A stretch of DNA of 64,000 bases from Betaproteobacteria bacterium (lineage in GTDB: Bacteria > Pseudomonadota > Gammaproteobacteria > Burkholderiales > Ga0077523): positions 62,001 through 126,000 of the forward strand of contig JADJPK010000014.1 in NCBI GenBank assembly GCA_016713305.1, written 5' to 3'. Positions 8,485 through 18,600 of the stretch are shown in pieces. Numbering within the stretch: the stretch's first letter is position 1; the number at the start of each line of letters is the position of its first letter. A model generated the notes under the pieces. That model made no database searches. It saw only the letters and a list, made by a program, of their open reading frames with translations, and was not told the origin of the DNA. Position numbers and translations under genes: made by a program.

Positions 8485-9306
8485 TCACAACGTTGTAGGA
8501 GTCCCCCAGTTCATCGATCTCAATGCACTGGCTGTGCCTTGAGACGTTCTGCGACCGAGATCCTGGCGAATGGCACCACGCTCGCACGTCGACGCCGTGG
8601 GTGAGAAGACGAGAGCGAGCAGGCAGGTTCGATTCTCGCCGCCTGCTCGTTCGTGGCAACCCGTTGGCACGGAGAAGCGGTCAACCCTTCTTCGTTCTGC
8701 GCTGCCTGCAACCACGGTCAAGGCGAGCCCGGCCAGCATCAGCGCATAGGTCTCCGGTTCGGGCACTGCACGAACTTCGAGGTAGGCCGCATCGAGATAG
8801 GCATCGGTGTTGGAACCGGAATGCCGAGTCCCCACGAACGAGTAACGCAGGTAACGCGTGCCTTCCAGCAAAGGTGTGACCCCGGACTGTTCCACCCAGG
8901 TACTGTTCGAGTAGATGCTTTCCAGGGAAAGGTGGCCGAGTTCCGCCAACTGCGCGTCGAGCATCGATACCGTGATCTGCCCTTCGTCGGTCTGCGTTTG
9001 ATAGCCGGCCTGCCAGCCGCCGAACAGGACCTCGAGCGTCCCGCTGTCCACGGCATCGGCCGAGAATCCGCTGGTCAGGACGTCGATGTCTTGCCGCACG
9101 GAAAACGAGGGCGTATTGAGGCCGAAGATGTAATTCACGCCTTCGTACGGGTCCGGCTCGCTCACGGCGGTGCGGAGTTCGACATTGCCGGTCGTCTGCC
9201 AGCCGGTCAGGCCAGACTCGAATCCCGGATTGACGAGGAGGTTGGCGTGCGCCCCGGACGAAGCACATGCCAGGACAACGGCTGCCGCGAAAGACTTGAT
9301 GTACAT
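8485..9306 (-). CDS. PEP-CTERM sorting-domain protein, 3' end frameshifted
   Basis: The start at 9306 has an AGGGAG ribosome site and opens a signal peptide (MYIKSFAAAVVLACAS, cleaved after AHA), then NLLVNPGFESGLTGW, the N-terminus of a carbohydrate-binding-like beta-sandwich seen in many PEP-CTERM proteins. The sorting signal VPEPETYALMLAGLALTVV is present, but the open frame then runs on for 73 odd residues to 8485. One frame away it would end after RQRRTKKG at 8681-8683, the expected short basic tail, so a one-base indel near 8708 probably removed the natural stop. Function is unknown beyond surface sorting. Confidence 0.8.
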   Translation of the reverse strand: MYIKSFAAAVVLACASSGAHANLLVNPGFESGLTGWQTTGNVELRTAVSEPDPYEGVNYIFGLNTPSFSVRQDIDVLTSGFSADAVDSGTLEVLFGGWQAGYQTQTDEGQITVSMLDAQLAELGHLSLESIYSNSTWVEQSGVTPLLEGTRYLRYSFVGTRHSGSNTDAYLDAAYLEVRAVPEPETYALMLAGLALTVVAGSAERRRVDRFSVPTGCHERAGGENRTCLLALVFSPTASTCERGAIRQDLGRRTSQGTASALRSMNWGTPTTL

Positions 9307-9616
9307 GACGATCTCCCTGGTTCGGCTGAACTGCCGGCGATTCCGCCGGCGCGAGCTCTGTTTGGACGGTACCGCCGGAGGGGTCTGACTGGTCCCTCGA
9401 AGCGACCGCCCATGGCAACACACGTGATTCTCGAGCGCGACACCCGTCTGCGCCTTGAGGAGCGCGCTATCGCATTCCAAGGTTACGCCGGATGCCCTGT
9501 CCTCACCAACGCCTGTCCGGAGCAATCTTGATATTTCTCGGGTGCGCACCGGGCCGGGCTGTTCACCCCGAGCGGGGAAGTTGCCATCGCCGGACTCCTG
9601 CAGACGGCCACGGGCA
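9307..9616. other. Intergenic leader region, no gene seen
   Basis: This stretch separates the PEP-CTERM gene from the end of fabI, both on the minus strand. Its one feature is a perfect 7-bp GC hairpin at 9333-9350 (GCCGGCG, ATTC loop, CGCCGGC). The hairpin sits about 27 bases upstream of the PEP-CTERM start codon, so it would lie in the 5' leader or mark the end of fabI read-through. No convincing promoter or terminator U-tract is visible. Confidence 0.4.
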
Positions 9617-10420
9617 TCATTCGCTCTCGCCGTTGTCGCCGCGGATCCCGGCCATCACCGTGCTGAATCCGCCGTCGACGTGGAGGATCTCGCCGGTGAC
9701 CCCCGAGGCGAAGTCCGAGAGGAGGAAGGCGGCGGCCTTGCCCACATCGTCGATCGAGACGTTGCGGCGGATCGGCGCGTTCTCCTCGACGTACTTGAAG
9801 ATCCGCCCGAAGTTGCCGATGCCTGCGGCGGCAAGTGTCTTGATGGGCCCGGCGGAAATTCCGTTCACGCGGATGGCGTCACCCCCGAGGTGCGCCGCCA
9901 TGTACCGCACGGACGCTTCCAGCGATGCTTTGGCCAGCCCCATCGCGTTGTAGTTCGGCACCACTCGCTCGGCGCCGAGATAGGAAAGCGTCAGCATGGC
10001 CGAATCGCGTCCTCTCATGAACGGCCGTGCGCCCCGCGCCAGTGCGGGAAAGCTGTACGCCGAGATGTCCTGGGACTGATGGAAGGCCTCGCGGGTGAGC
10101 CCGTCGAGGAAATCGCCCATGAGCGCCTCCCGCGGGGCGAAGGCGATCGAGTGGACCAGGCCGTCGAAAGCGTCCCATCGTTCGCCCAGGGCTCCGAACA
10201 GCGCCTCGATCTGGGCATCCTCCCCCACGTCGCATGGCAGGACGATGTCGGCGTCGAATTCCTTCGCGAGATCGGCCACGCGCTCGCGGACGCGTTCGTT
10301 CTGGTAGGTGAAGGCGAGTTCCGCTCCCTGGCCCCGGCAGGCTCGTGCGATGCCGTAGGCGATCGAACGGGCGCCGATCAATCCCGTGATGAGAATGCGC
10401 TTGCCTTGCAGCAGGCCCAT
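9617..10420 (-). CDS. fabI: Enoyl-[acyl-carrier-protein] reductase (NADH), FabI
   Basis: A 267-residue short-chain dehydrogenase that catalyses the last reductive step of each fatty-acid elongation cycle. The N-terminus has the FabI nucleotide motif (residues 10-20, ITGLIGARSIA), and the catalytic residues match E. coli FabI: Tyr146 (SYLGAERV), Tyr157 and Lys164 (YNAMGLAK). The AIRVNGISAGPIKTLAA substrate-loop motif and a GGFSTVMAG C-terminus are present. It starts two bases after the upstream flavoprotein's stop, so it is the third gene of a plsC - flavoprotein - fabI operon. Length and motifs are complete. Confidence 0.97.
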   Translation of the reverse strand: MGLLQGKRILITGLIGARSIAYGIARACRGQGAELAFTYQNERVRERVADLAKEFDADIVLPCDVGEDAQIEALFGALGERWDAFDGLVHSIAFAPREALMGDFLDGLTREAFHQSQDISAYSFPALARGARPFMRGRDSAMLTLSYLGAERVVPNYNAMGLAKASLEASVRYMAAHLGGDAIRVNGISAGPIKTLAAAGIGNFGRIFKYVEENAPIRRNVSIDDVGKAAAFLLSDFASGVTGEILHVDGGFSTVMAGIRGDNGESE

Positions 10421-10422
10421 CG

Positions 10423-11580
10423 TCAGACCGATGCCTGCGCGTGCACGTACTCGCCGTTCACCAGGTAGCGCAGCAGGTCCTCCACGCTCGCGATCAGCGA
10501 TCCGAAGGGCAGGCTCTCCGAACCGCGGAAGAACAGGCCATGTTCGAGATCTCCGGCCACCGCGGCGGCCAGCTGATTGTCGATGCAGAACTGTCCGGCA
10601 CGCGTCAGCCCGTCCCGCAGCCCGCAGGAGAGCAGGCAGTTCCAGGCCAGCGTGCACGTCCCCCGGTCCTTCGCCTTGCCCTTCATCCGGGCCTCGCGCT
10701 TCAGGTAGCGCTCGAGCCAGGGCGTGCGCACGGCGCGCGCAGGCAGGCCCGCGACGCTCATGAACGTCACGATGTCCTCGGGCATCGCCTCGGCGAGCAC
10801 CTTCTTGAACACGGGGTGAGCATCGCCTTCCTGCGTCACCGCAAAGGCCGTCCCGAGCTGGACCGCGGACGCGCCCAGGTTGATCATCTGGCGCACCTTC
10901 TCGTGGGAGTTCACGCCTCCGGCCGCGATGATCGGAATCGGCTCGACGCCGAGGTCACGCAAGGTGGCGATCACGCCCGGGATCACGGTTTCGAAGTCGA
11001 ACCGCGCGCTCATCACGTCGGCCTCGTCCGCGGCACCCAGATGCCCGCCGGCGTAGCGGGGGTGCTCGATGATGATGGCGTCCGGCAGGCGCTGCTTGCG
11101 CATCCACTTGCGCACCAGCAGGTTCACTCCCCGGACATCGGACAAGATGGGAATCAGGGCCACATCCGGGTGACCGGCGGTCAGGTCGGGAAGATCCAGC
11201 GGAAGTCCGGCGCCCATGACGATGGCGCCGCAGCCGCTCTCGCAGGCCTGGCGCACGTAGTCGGCGTACTGGGACACCGCGCGCATCACGTTGACGGCGA
11301 TGAGTCCCCTGCCATCGGCGATCTTCAATGCCGCCTTCACCTCGCGGTCGAGCGCAACCAGGTTGGCCGAATTGATCTTGTCCTCGTCGCGCGAACGCCC
11401 GGTCTCGGCCATGAGGTCCGGATGCAGCCGGCGCAGGTCCACGCTGGCGATGGTGCCGACGGCCCCGTGGCTGGCCACCGTTCCGGCCAGGCGATGGGCG
11501 GATACGCCGACTCCCATGCCGCCTTGAACGATGGGCAACAGCGTGCGTCCTTTGATGACGAGTCGGGTCAAAACAGGCAT
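10423..11580 (-). CDS. Nitronate monooxygenase / FabK-like flavoprotein
   Basis: A 385-residue TIM-barrel FMN enzyme of the 2-nitropropane dioxygenase (NMO/FabK) group. Visible motifs are PIVQGGMGVGVS at the N-terminus, IEHPRYAGGHLG with the candidate catalytic His, IIAAGGVNSHEKV, and GASAVQLGTAFAVTQE of the phosphate-binding end. The start at 11580 (MPVLTRLVIKGRTLLP) was preferred over an upstream in-frame codon because homology begins there. It sits 14 bases after plsC and two bases before fabI. Members oxidise nitronates, but FabK relatives are enoyl-ACP reductases; the lipid operon makes a fatty-acid role possible. The sequence alone does not decide. Confidence 0.8.
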   Translation of the reverse strand: MPVLTRLVIKGRTLLPIVQGGMGVGVSAHRLAGTVASHGAVGTIASVDLRRLHPDLMAETGRSRDEDKINSANLVALDREVKAALKIADGRGLIAVNVMRAVSQYADYVRQACESGCGAIVMGAGLPLDLPDLTAGHPDVALIPILSDVRGVNLLVRKWMRKQRLPDAIIIEHPRYAGGHLGAADEADVMSARFDFETVIPGVIATLRDLGVEPIPIIAAGGVNSHEKVRQMINLGASAVQLGTAFAVTQEGDAHPVFKKVLAEAMPEDIVTFMSVAGLPARAVRTPWLERYLKREARMKGKAKDRGTCTLAWNCLLSCGLRDGLTRAGQFCIDNQLAAAVAGDLEHGLFFRGSESLPFGSLIASVEDLLRYLVNGEYVHAQASV

Positions 11581-11594
11581 GGGCAATGGGCCGT

Positions 11595-12368
11595 TCAAGG
11601 GCGAATCTCCTGTGGGGAAGCGAGTGCGTCCACGTCTGCCGCCGGAACCCCGCGCCACTGGGCCAGCTGCTGCACGATGGAGGCGCGCGCTTCGTCACGA
11701 AGCCTCGTGGCTTCTGTCTTGCCCGGAGCGCCGGGCTGAATGGGGGGGAGCACTTTGACGCGTATTTCGGAGCGGCCGCCGAAGCGCCAGCTCTTCTTGG
11801 GGAGACAGCCGTGCGATCCGTCGACCGCGATCGGCAGGATGAGGACGCCCTGTCGCGCAGCAAGATGAAAGGCGCCGTCGTTGAAGGCGCCGATCCGGCC
11901 GTCACGGCTGCGTGTGCCTTCGGGGAAGAACATGACCGAGCAGTGCTGATCCAGATAGTGCGCGGCCGTGATCATCGCGCGCGCGCCGCTGCGCGCATTG
12001 GTGCGGTTCACCGGAATGTCGCCGGCCATCCGCATCATCCACCCCACCACGGGCAGCTTGAACAACTCGAGCTTGGCCACCCATTTCATTTCCCACGGCA
12101 GATGCGAGAGCAGCGGGATGTCGGCCATCGATTGATGATTGCTCACGATCACGTACGGGCGGCGCGGGTCGGTGATCTGCTGGGCCCCCTGGATTTGCAG
12201 ATCCCAGGCCGGATTGACGCGGGTGATGGTCGCGCCCAGGCGGCGGAACCATCGACCCGTGCGGTAGCGCACCGGATCGCGGTCGAAGACGCGGATCGCG
12301 GCCAGCAGCGGGAGCCAGGCAAGAACGAGCGCGGCCACGGCAAGCCAGATCCAGGCGGATTCGAACAT
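11595..12368 (-). CDS. plsC: 1-acyl-sn-glycerol-3-phosphate acyltransferase
   Basis: Acylates lysophosphatidic acid to phosphatidic acid at the inner membrane. With the start at 12368 the protein has 257 residues. There is a membrane helix at 5-26, the acceptor motif NHQSMAD at 77-83 (His and Asp of HX4D), a glycerol-phosphate motif FFPEGTRS at about 147-154, and an IPVNR block near 118. In-frame starts up to 12491 would add 41 Pro-rich residues without homology. It is the first gene of the operon with the flavoprotein and fabI, fitting phospholipid synthesis. Confidence 0.9.
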   Translation of the reverse strand: MFESAWIWLAVAALVLAWLPLLAAIRVFDRDPVRYRTGRWFRRLGATITRVNPAWDLQIQGAQQITDPRRPYVIVSNHQSMADIPLLSHLPWEMKWVAKLELFKLPVVGWMMRMAGDIPVNRTNARSGARAMITAAHYLDQHCSVMFFPEGTRSRDGRIGAFNDGAFHLAARQGVLILPIAVDGSHGCLPKKSWRFGGRSEIRVKVLPPIQPGAPGKTEATRLRDEARASIVQQLAQWRGVPAADVDALASPQEIRP

Positions 12369-12649
12369 GGACAGCGAAGCGCGCGATGGGGCGGCGCGTC
12401 CTGTCTGCGGCGGGTGCGGGGATTCCTGCACGGGCGCCTCCTGTGGCATCCAACACTCCATACGGACAGCGGTGGGCGATGATAGGGACACGAGATCACA
12501 ATCAACTTGATCTGTGTCATGGTTATTGGGTCGGGAATTCGGGCAGCGGATTCAGCGATCATCGGCGAGGCAACACCGCCCTTCGGCCGCCCACCCGGTT
12601 TCCGGCCATTCGAACGACTGTTCTTCCCTGCGACCGACGGAGGCCCCGC

Positions 12650-13066
12650 ATGACGACCCGAGACACGCCCGACATCACGTTTCTCAATCCCCCCGGCCTG
12701 GCGAACCTGGGCACGTTCTCCCAGGTCGCCGTGGCAAGCGGCGGGCGGACGATCCACATCAGCGGTCAGCTCGCCTGGGACGAGGAGGCCCGCCTCGTGG
12801 GTGCCGGCGATCTGCGCGCTCAGTCGGAGCGCGTATTCCAGAACCTGGGCAAGCCGCTGGCGGCGGCGGACGCGGGATTCCGCGACGTGATCAAGTTCAC
12901 CATTTACGTGGTCGACCTGGAGCCCGACGATCGGGCGGCGATTTCGGAGGTCCGTAACCGTTTCATCGATCCGGCAAGGCCGCCCGCGAGCACGATGATC
13001 GGCGTCTCGGCCCTGGTGGTGCCCGACGCCAGGATCGAGATCGAGGCGATCGCCGTGGTTCCCTGA
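12650..13066 (+). CDS. RidA/YjgF-family protein
   Basis: A 138-residue protein with the family features: FSQVAVASGGRTIHISGQ near the N-terminus, the helix DLRAQSERVFQNL, FRDVIKFTIYVVDLE, and the C-terminal strand SALVVPDARIEIEAIAVV. RidA proteins form trimers and hydrolyse reactive enamine/imine intermediates. The start at 12650 lies after a GGAGG-like site. The canonical substrate-binding Arg of RidA (R105 in the SALPV-P region) is not obvious here, so it may be one of the Rid2-7 subgroups. It is divergent from plsC and ends at a bidirectional terminator. Confidence 0.88.
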   Translation: MTTRDTPDITFLNPPGLANLGTFSQVAVASGGRTIHISGQLAWDEEARLVGAGDLRAQSERVFQNLGKPLAAADAGFRDVIKFTIYVVDLEPDDRAAISEVRNRFIDPARPPASTMIGVSALVVPDARIEIEAIAVVP

Positions 13067-13090
13067 CCCCGAGGGAGCCGCCGAAACGAA

Positions 13091-13113
13091 AAAGGCCCCG
13101 CATGGGGGCCTTT
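13091..13113. terminator. Bidirectional intrinsic terminator
   Basis: Stem AAAGGCCCC (13091-13099) with the complementary arm to 13113 around a short GCAT loop, with A-runs on one side and TTT on the other. It sits between the convergent RidA-family gene and a PEP-CTERM gene and can serve both. Confidence 0.8.
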
Positions 13114-13136
13114 CGTGAAACAGCGCCCGTCGGAGG

Positions 13137-14042
13137 TCAGGCGGTCCCGCTCCCTTGCGTGCGCCGTCGGCGCCTGGCCGCCAGGGCCAGCGCCACGAGT
13201 CCCACGGAGACCATGGCGTACGTTTCGGGCTCCGGCACGGGCTGGATCCCGCCGGGCAGGGGATTGCCGAGTTCATCGACCGGGCGGCCCTCGAAATCGA
13301 ACGGGTCGGTGTTGCCCACCACCGCCTGGCCGCCGTAGCCGTACATGTCCATCTCGGTGTTCGAGGTGTAGTAGCCGGAGCCGGCGACCCGGTAGGACAG
13401 GACCTTGGATTCGTGCGCGCCCAGAATGCCCAGGCCCAGCTGGCCGGCGTACGGGTCGTAGTAGAGGCTGGAACCCAAGTCGTGAACGTTGAAGTCCTGA
13501 GCCGAAGTGGAGAGCTCGATGGTCGGCGTGTAGGACACCGTGTCGCCGAATTCACCGGGCGCGCCTGATCCGGTCAGGCCCAAATACACCCGCCAGAGCG
13601 GGGTGTCGCCCCAGGTGATGGTGGCGTCGAGCGCGGCGGCACCGCTGAAGGAGTCGCCGGAGGTCATGTGGTCGATGCCGACTCGGCCGCGGCCGATGAA
13701 GAACCGGAAGTCCAGCGCCATGGCGGTGTCGGTATCGTTGGTCACGACCGCTTCGTAGACGAGTTCGGTCAGCACGTCCCGGTTCTTGCCTGCCAGCACG
13801 CGGACCGCGGACGTGCCGGTGGTGAGGTCGCCGTAGAAGGTCGACTGGCTGAAGAACAGGCCGCCGGTGTAGGCGGAGCCCGAGATCGGGTTGCCGTCGA
13901 CAGGCGTGGAGGCTTCCGCCACCACGGAGTTGTTGTCGACGATCGCACCGGTAAACTGGGTGTCGACGGTCTGGCCGTACGCCGGCGCGCCGAACCAGGC
14001 GGCGGCGACCGCGGCCGCCACTGCACTGCGGGGGAATCTCAT
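13137..14042 (-). CDS. PEP-CTERM sorting-domain protein
   Basis: A 301-residue exported protein. The start at 14042 gives a signal peptide (MRFPRSAVAAAVAAAWFG, cleaved after AYG). The beta-rich body is followed by PVPEPETYAMVSVGLVALAL and an Arg-rich tail, a complete PEP-CTERM signal with an intact frame. The body includes VYEAVVTNDTDTAMALDF and YDPYAGQLGLGILGAHES, which I do not recognise. It is divergent from a glycosyltransferase, an association common for matrix or exopolysaccharide genes, but the link here is only positional. Confidence 0.87.
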   Translation of the reverse strand: MRFPRSAVAAAVAAAWFGAPAYGQTVDTQFTGAIVDNNSVVAEASTPVDGNPISGSAYTGGLFFSQSTFYGDLTTGTSAVRVLAGKNRDVLTELVYEAVVTNDTDTAMALDFRFFIGRGRVGIDHMTSGDSFSGAAALDATITWGDTPLWRVYLGLTGSGAPGEFGDTVSYTPTIELSTSAQDFNVHDLGSSLYYDPYAGQLGLGILGAHESKVLSYRVAGSGYYTSNTEMDMYGYGGQAVVGNTDPFDFEGRPVDELGNPLPGGIQPVPEPETYAMVSVGLVALALAARRRRRTQGSGTA

Positions 14043-14130
14043 GAGGTCTCCTGCTTGTGGTGAAACGTATTGGTTCGTGAAGTTTAGTAAGCCTACCGAC
14101 CCGCACACAAGAGATACCTGCTGCTTCGCC

Positions 14131-15351
14131 ATGTCCACCTTCATGCTTGCCTGGGAACTGGGCGGTGGCCTGGGCCACTCCGTGCCGTTGTCCCAGATCG
14201 CCCGCCATCTTCTGGGCGGCGATCACGCCGTCCACGCGGTCCTGCGGGATCTGTCCACGGCCGGGGCCGCTTTCGGCGACCTGCTGGCGCATCCCCGGCT
14301 GACCCTGTGGCAGGCCCCTGTCTGGCTGTCCGTCCTCAGAGGGCTGCCGGAATCCGCGACGTATGCGGAACTGCTGTTCCGCGCCGGCTTTCTCGACGCC
14401 CGGCGATTGCACGGCGTGGCGACGGGGTGGCGTTCGCTGCTGGAGGCCCTTCGGCCGGATCTGATCCTGGCCGATCACGCGCCGACACTGCTGCTGGCGA
14501 GCCGGGGGCTGGACGTGCGCCGGGCCACGATCGGCACGGGGTTCTTCCAGCCTCCCGCGGTCTCCCCGATCCCCTCGTTCCGGGTCTGGGATCCGATCGA
14601 ACCGGCACGGGTGGCGCAGTCCGAGGCGCGCGCACTCGGCACTGCGAACGCAGTGCTCGCCGCCCTCGGCGCACCCGCCCTCGACCGGCTCGGTGACCTT
14701 CTCGCCGTCGACGAGAACTTTCTGCTCACGTGGCGCGAAGTGGACCACTTCGCGTCCCGCTCGGCGGACCCGTCGGTTCGCTACTGGGGGCCGCTGCCGA
14801 CGGCCGTTCACGGCGTCGATCCGCCATGGCCCTCGGGAGAAAGCCCCCGGGTGTTCGCCTATCTCAAGGGCGACTACGGCGCGATCGAACCCTTGGTCGC
14901 CGCTTTGTCGAAGGCGCTATGGCGCACCTGCGCATTCATTCCCGGCCTGTCGCCGGAACTCGCCCGGCGCCATGCCTCCAATCGACTCGCGCTGTCCTCT
15001 GGCCCGGTGAACATGGAGCGCGTCTGCGCCGAAGCCGACGCGGTGCTGTGCAACGCCGGATCGGGGACCGTTTGCACGGTTCTTCGCGCCGGCCTCCCGG
15101 TCGTGATGCTGCCCATGCACGCCGAACAGTTGCTGTTCGCCAGGCGGGTGGCGGAAACGGGGGCCGGGCTGGTGCTGACCGAGGCCGAGGCGCGCCAGAA
15201 AGGCGTGGCGGCGGTGAAGCGCGTGCTCCAAGAACCGGGCTACCGTGAGGCCGCCCAGCGCTTGAGCCAACGCTACGCGGCGGAGGGCGACCGGGACATC
15301 GCCCGGGAAGTCGCGGTCCGGTGCATGGAATTGGCCGGGAACAGGCCGTAG
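14131..15351 (+). CDS. GT1-type glycosyltransferase
   Basis: A 406-residue protein of the UDP-glucuronosyl/UDP-glucosyltransferase fold (GT-B). The N-terminus MLAWELGGGLGHSVPL carries the Gly-rich acceptor-side loop with G-H, as in MurG/GT1 enzymes. The C-terminal half holds the donor signature CNAGSGTVCTVLRAGLP, then PMHAEQLLFARRVAETGAG. The acceptor is unknown. It starts 88 bases from the divergent PEP-CTERM gene and has no obvious operon partner. It might glycosylate an exported polymer or lipid; the sequence does not say which. Confidence 0.8.
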   Translation: MSTFMLAWELGGGLGHSVPLSQIARHLLGGDHAVHAVLRDLSTAGAAFGDLLAHPRLTLWQAPVWLSVLRGLPESATYAELLFRAGFLDARRLHGVATGWRSLLEALRPDLILADHAPTLLLASRGLDVRRATIGTGFFQPPAVSPIPSFRVWDPIEPARVAQSEARALGTANAVLAALGAPALDRLGDLLAVDENFLLTWREVDHFASRSADPSVRYWGPLPTAVHGVDPPWPSGESPRVFAYLKGDYGAIEPLVAALSKALWRTCAFIPGLSPELARRHASNRLALSSGPVNMERVCAEADAVLCNAGSGTVCTVLRAGLPVVMLPMHAEQLLFARRVAETGAGLVLTEAEARQKGVAAVKRVLQEPGYREAAQRLSQRYAAEGDRDIAREVAVRCMELAGNRP

Positions 15352-15610
15352 CGTTCCGGCGATCCCGCGCCCCACGGTCGCACTCCGGCACGCGTCACTC
15401 ACGCTCGATTGCAGGGCGCGCGTTGGTGCGCTGGCTCCCAGGAGTCGTCAGGACGCAGCAACGGGGATGGCAAGAATCTGCAGTTCGGCAGATGCCAGTT
15501 TTGGGCTGGACGAGTATTCTTTCGTCCGCCCCGGGGAGCGCAGAATCAGAATCAGGTGACAACAGCACGCCGGATGTCCGGCATGGCGCCCCCGCCAGAG
15601 GAGACCGCCC

Positions 15611-18600
15611 ATGTCCGCACCCGCCCGGCTGCATCGTCGTGCCCGTCTTGCACACCCGTTCCGTCCCGCGCTTCTCCTGGCCGCCTTGGCGCTGGCGGGA
15701 ATCGCCCCATCCGCGAACGCCATTGACGTCTATTGGGATCCCAACCTCGCCAACCCCGGCATCGGCGGCAGCGGGTTCTGGGACGACGTGCAAGCCAATT
15801 GGTCCACTTCGCCAAGCGGCATCGGGTTCCTGTTTCCCCCGTTGGGGATCCACAACGGGGCATCGTGGCCGGACGGCGCCTTGTCCGTGGCGACGTTCGG
15901 CGGCACGGGGGGAACGGTGAACATGACCGGCACGCAGACGGCGGGAGGTCTGCGTTTTCTGTCGGACGGCTACGTTCTCCAGGGCGGCAACCTGCGACTG
16001 GTATCGGACTTCACCGCTGCCGCGGTGGAAGTGGCCGAGGGCGCAACCTCGCGCCTGTCTTCGCCCCTCGAAGTCGTCTCGCTCACGGGGCATCCCTCGT
16101 TGACCTTCACAGGGCGGAACCCTGATCCTGTCGCCCCCCGTTTCCCTCGACGTGGAGGTGGATGTGCGGAATGGGACGCTCCAGGCCGGCACATCGGGCG
16201 CGCTCGCCTCGACCTTCGTGAAGGTCACCGGAGCCAATGCACGGTTCGATGCGACTCCATTGCGGACGGTGGCGCTGGCAGGGCTCGACACTCACCAGAC
16301 CCCGCTGGAGCTCGGCTCGTCGGCAATTTCGCTCACCGGGTCCGGTTCACTGGGGGCGACGTCGCACTTCGAGGCCGGCGTCAACGGCAACCGCTCGAGC
16401 GGAGTCGTCGTGGGCACCCTCGCGGAGGCGGCGCTGGTCATCGGCGGCGCATCCGGAGCCGCTCCGGAATCGAGCTTCGGATACCTCCGGATCTCGCGAG
16501 GCAGCACCTCCCTCGTGGGCACCACGGTGAGCCTCACGGCTGCGCTCAGTACGACACCGGACGAACTGGGTGCGCTGCAACTGGACTCCGGCGGCACTCT
16601 CGAACTGTCTGCCGGCGCCAGTCTGACCGTCACCTCCACCGCCAGCGTGGGCGGCGCTGACCTCTCGGTCTGGGGCGGTTCCGTCCTGTCGGTGATCCGG
16701 GATGCGACACGACAGGATCTCCCGGCCACGCTGGCGGTCGGCACGGGAGGCGGACCGGCCGGTGTGCGCGTCAGCGGAACCCAGTCGCGCGCCTCCTCTG
16801 CCGATCGGATCGTTCTGGGGAGGACGGCGGCGCGGGATGCCGGCACGGGTGTGCTCGTCGCAGGTTCTGGCGGCACGATCGAGTCGCCCGTGCTCAGCTT
16901 CGCCACAGGGTCCTCCAGATTCCTGCTGAATCCGGGGGGAACCGGCCGCTTCAATCGCCTCGACGACGGTGGTACCGGCCTGGGCACGGTGGAGATGGCC
17001 GGGGGAACCCTGATCGTCGGCGACACATCCTTCGCATCGCCGCTCGGCACCAGCGATTCTAGCTTCGGCGGGACCCTGACCGGGGCTGAAGGGACTGTGC
17101 GAAAGGTCGGCGCGGGGGAGTTCTTCCTCTCCGGGGTGACCAACTATCTGGGCACCGTGCAGGTCGATTCCGGCACGTTGCGAGTCAACCCGGGCACGCT
17201 CGCGAACGCCGTGCTGACCATGTTGCCGGGGGCCCGATTGACGGTCTCCGGGGCGTCACCCGCCAATCCCCTTCGCATCGGTGCCCTGGAAGGCGAATTC
17301 GATCTCGAACAACAGAACCTCACCCTCGAATTCGGCGCCGGCCTGCACGAGGCTCGCTGGAGCGGCCGCTTCACTTCGGGTACGGTGGGCCTGGCGCGGA
17401 CCAGCGGGCCCGGCGTGCAGCGGTTCACAGGGGGAACGGAGGCGAGCCCCTTCACGGCACCCTTTCTGTCGGTCAGTACCGGGGCGGTGCGTCTGGGCGG
17501 TGGATTCTTTTCCTTCACCGACACGGCATCAACGCCCGTCGCGACTGCGCCGCTGGATGTCTCCGGGGCGAATGCGGTGCTGGGGATTGTCGATGGTGCA
17601 CAAGTACGTGCAGGCAGCGGCGTCCGTGTGCATGGAGGGGGTCTGTTCTTCGTCACCGGCACGGGCAGCCGGCTCGACGTTCAACCTGATTCCGCCACGG
17701 GACGTTCCTCCCTTTCTGTCGGCCAGGACGGCTTGGGAAGTCTTGCCATGTCTGCCGGAGGAAGCGTCACGGCCTCCGATCTTCGTCTGGGCCTATCGCG
17801 TGGTCCCACCAGCGCCGAAGTGTCCGTGGCGGGCGGGGGTCAACTCTTCCTCGACCTCCTTTCGTTCGAAGGTTACGGGGGCACCCTCATCGTCTCCGGT
17901 GGAACCGCGTTCATTCATAGACTCGATTCCGTGGTGCACGATCCCCTGAGACCCTCCGTCATCGAGCTCTCCGACGGGCCGTCGGGGACGCCCGCGCTGA
18001 CCCTTGGCACCCCCGGCGCGGCGCCGGGCACCTCGACCCGCTTCCGGGGTTCCATTTCGGACGGTGCCCTGGGACCGGGGTCCATACGCAAGATCGGATC
18101 GGATGAAATCATCGCGAACCCCCACATATCGGGCCGGCTGATCATCGACGAAGGCGTGTTCCGTGTGGAGGATCGGACTGCGTTGGAGGGAGCGACGGTG
18201 GAGATCAACCGGGACGACGGGTTGGTGTACTCCAGCACGCTCGGTGACATGGTGCTGATGGGTGCGCTTCGGGCAGCGGGCGTTTCTCGCTGCCTCAAAC
18301 GGGGCTGAATCTGGGTTCGACTCTCCTACGGGATGCGACATTCGCGGGTGCCTTGAACCTCGGCGCCATGCTGTTGAAGACCGGCGAAAACAAGCAGGTG
18401 CTGACGGGAGGTGCCCGCTTCACGTCAGTCGCGGTGGAGGGCGGCACTCTGGAGTTTCGGGGCGGCGAATATGAGCTCTTGCCGGGAAACGGAGTCATCC
18501 GGATTGATAACCTAGTCGGTGATGCCCGCCTGACGCTAAGCGGCGGCGCGCGTTTCGATGATTCGATGGGGAGCACCCACGTGCTTTCCAAACCGGACCG

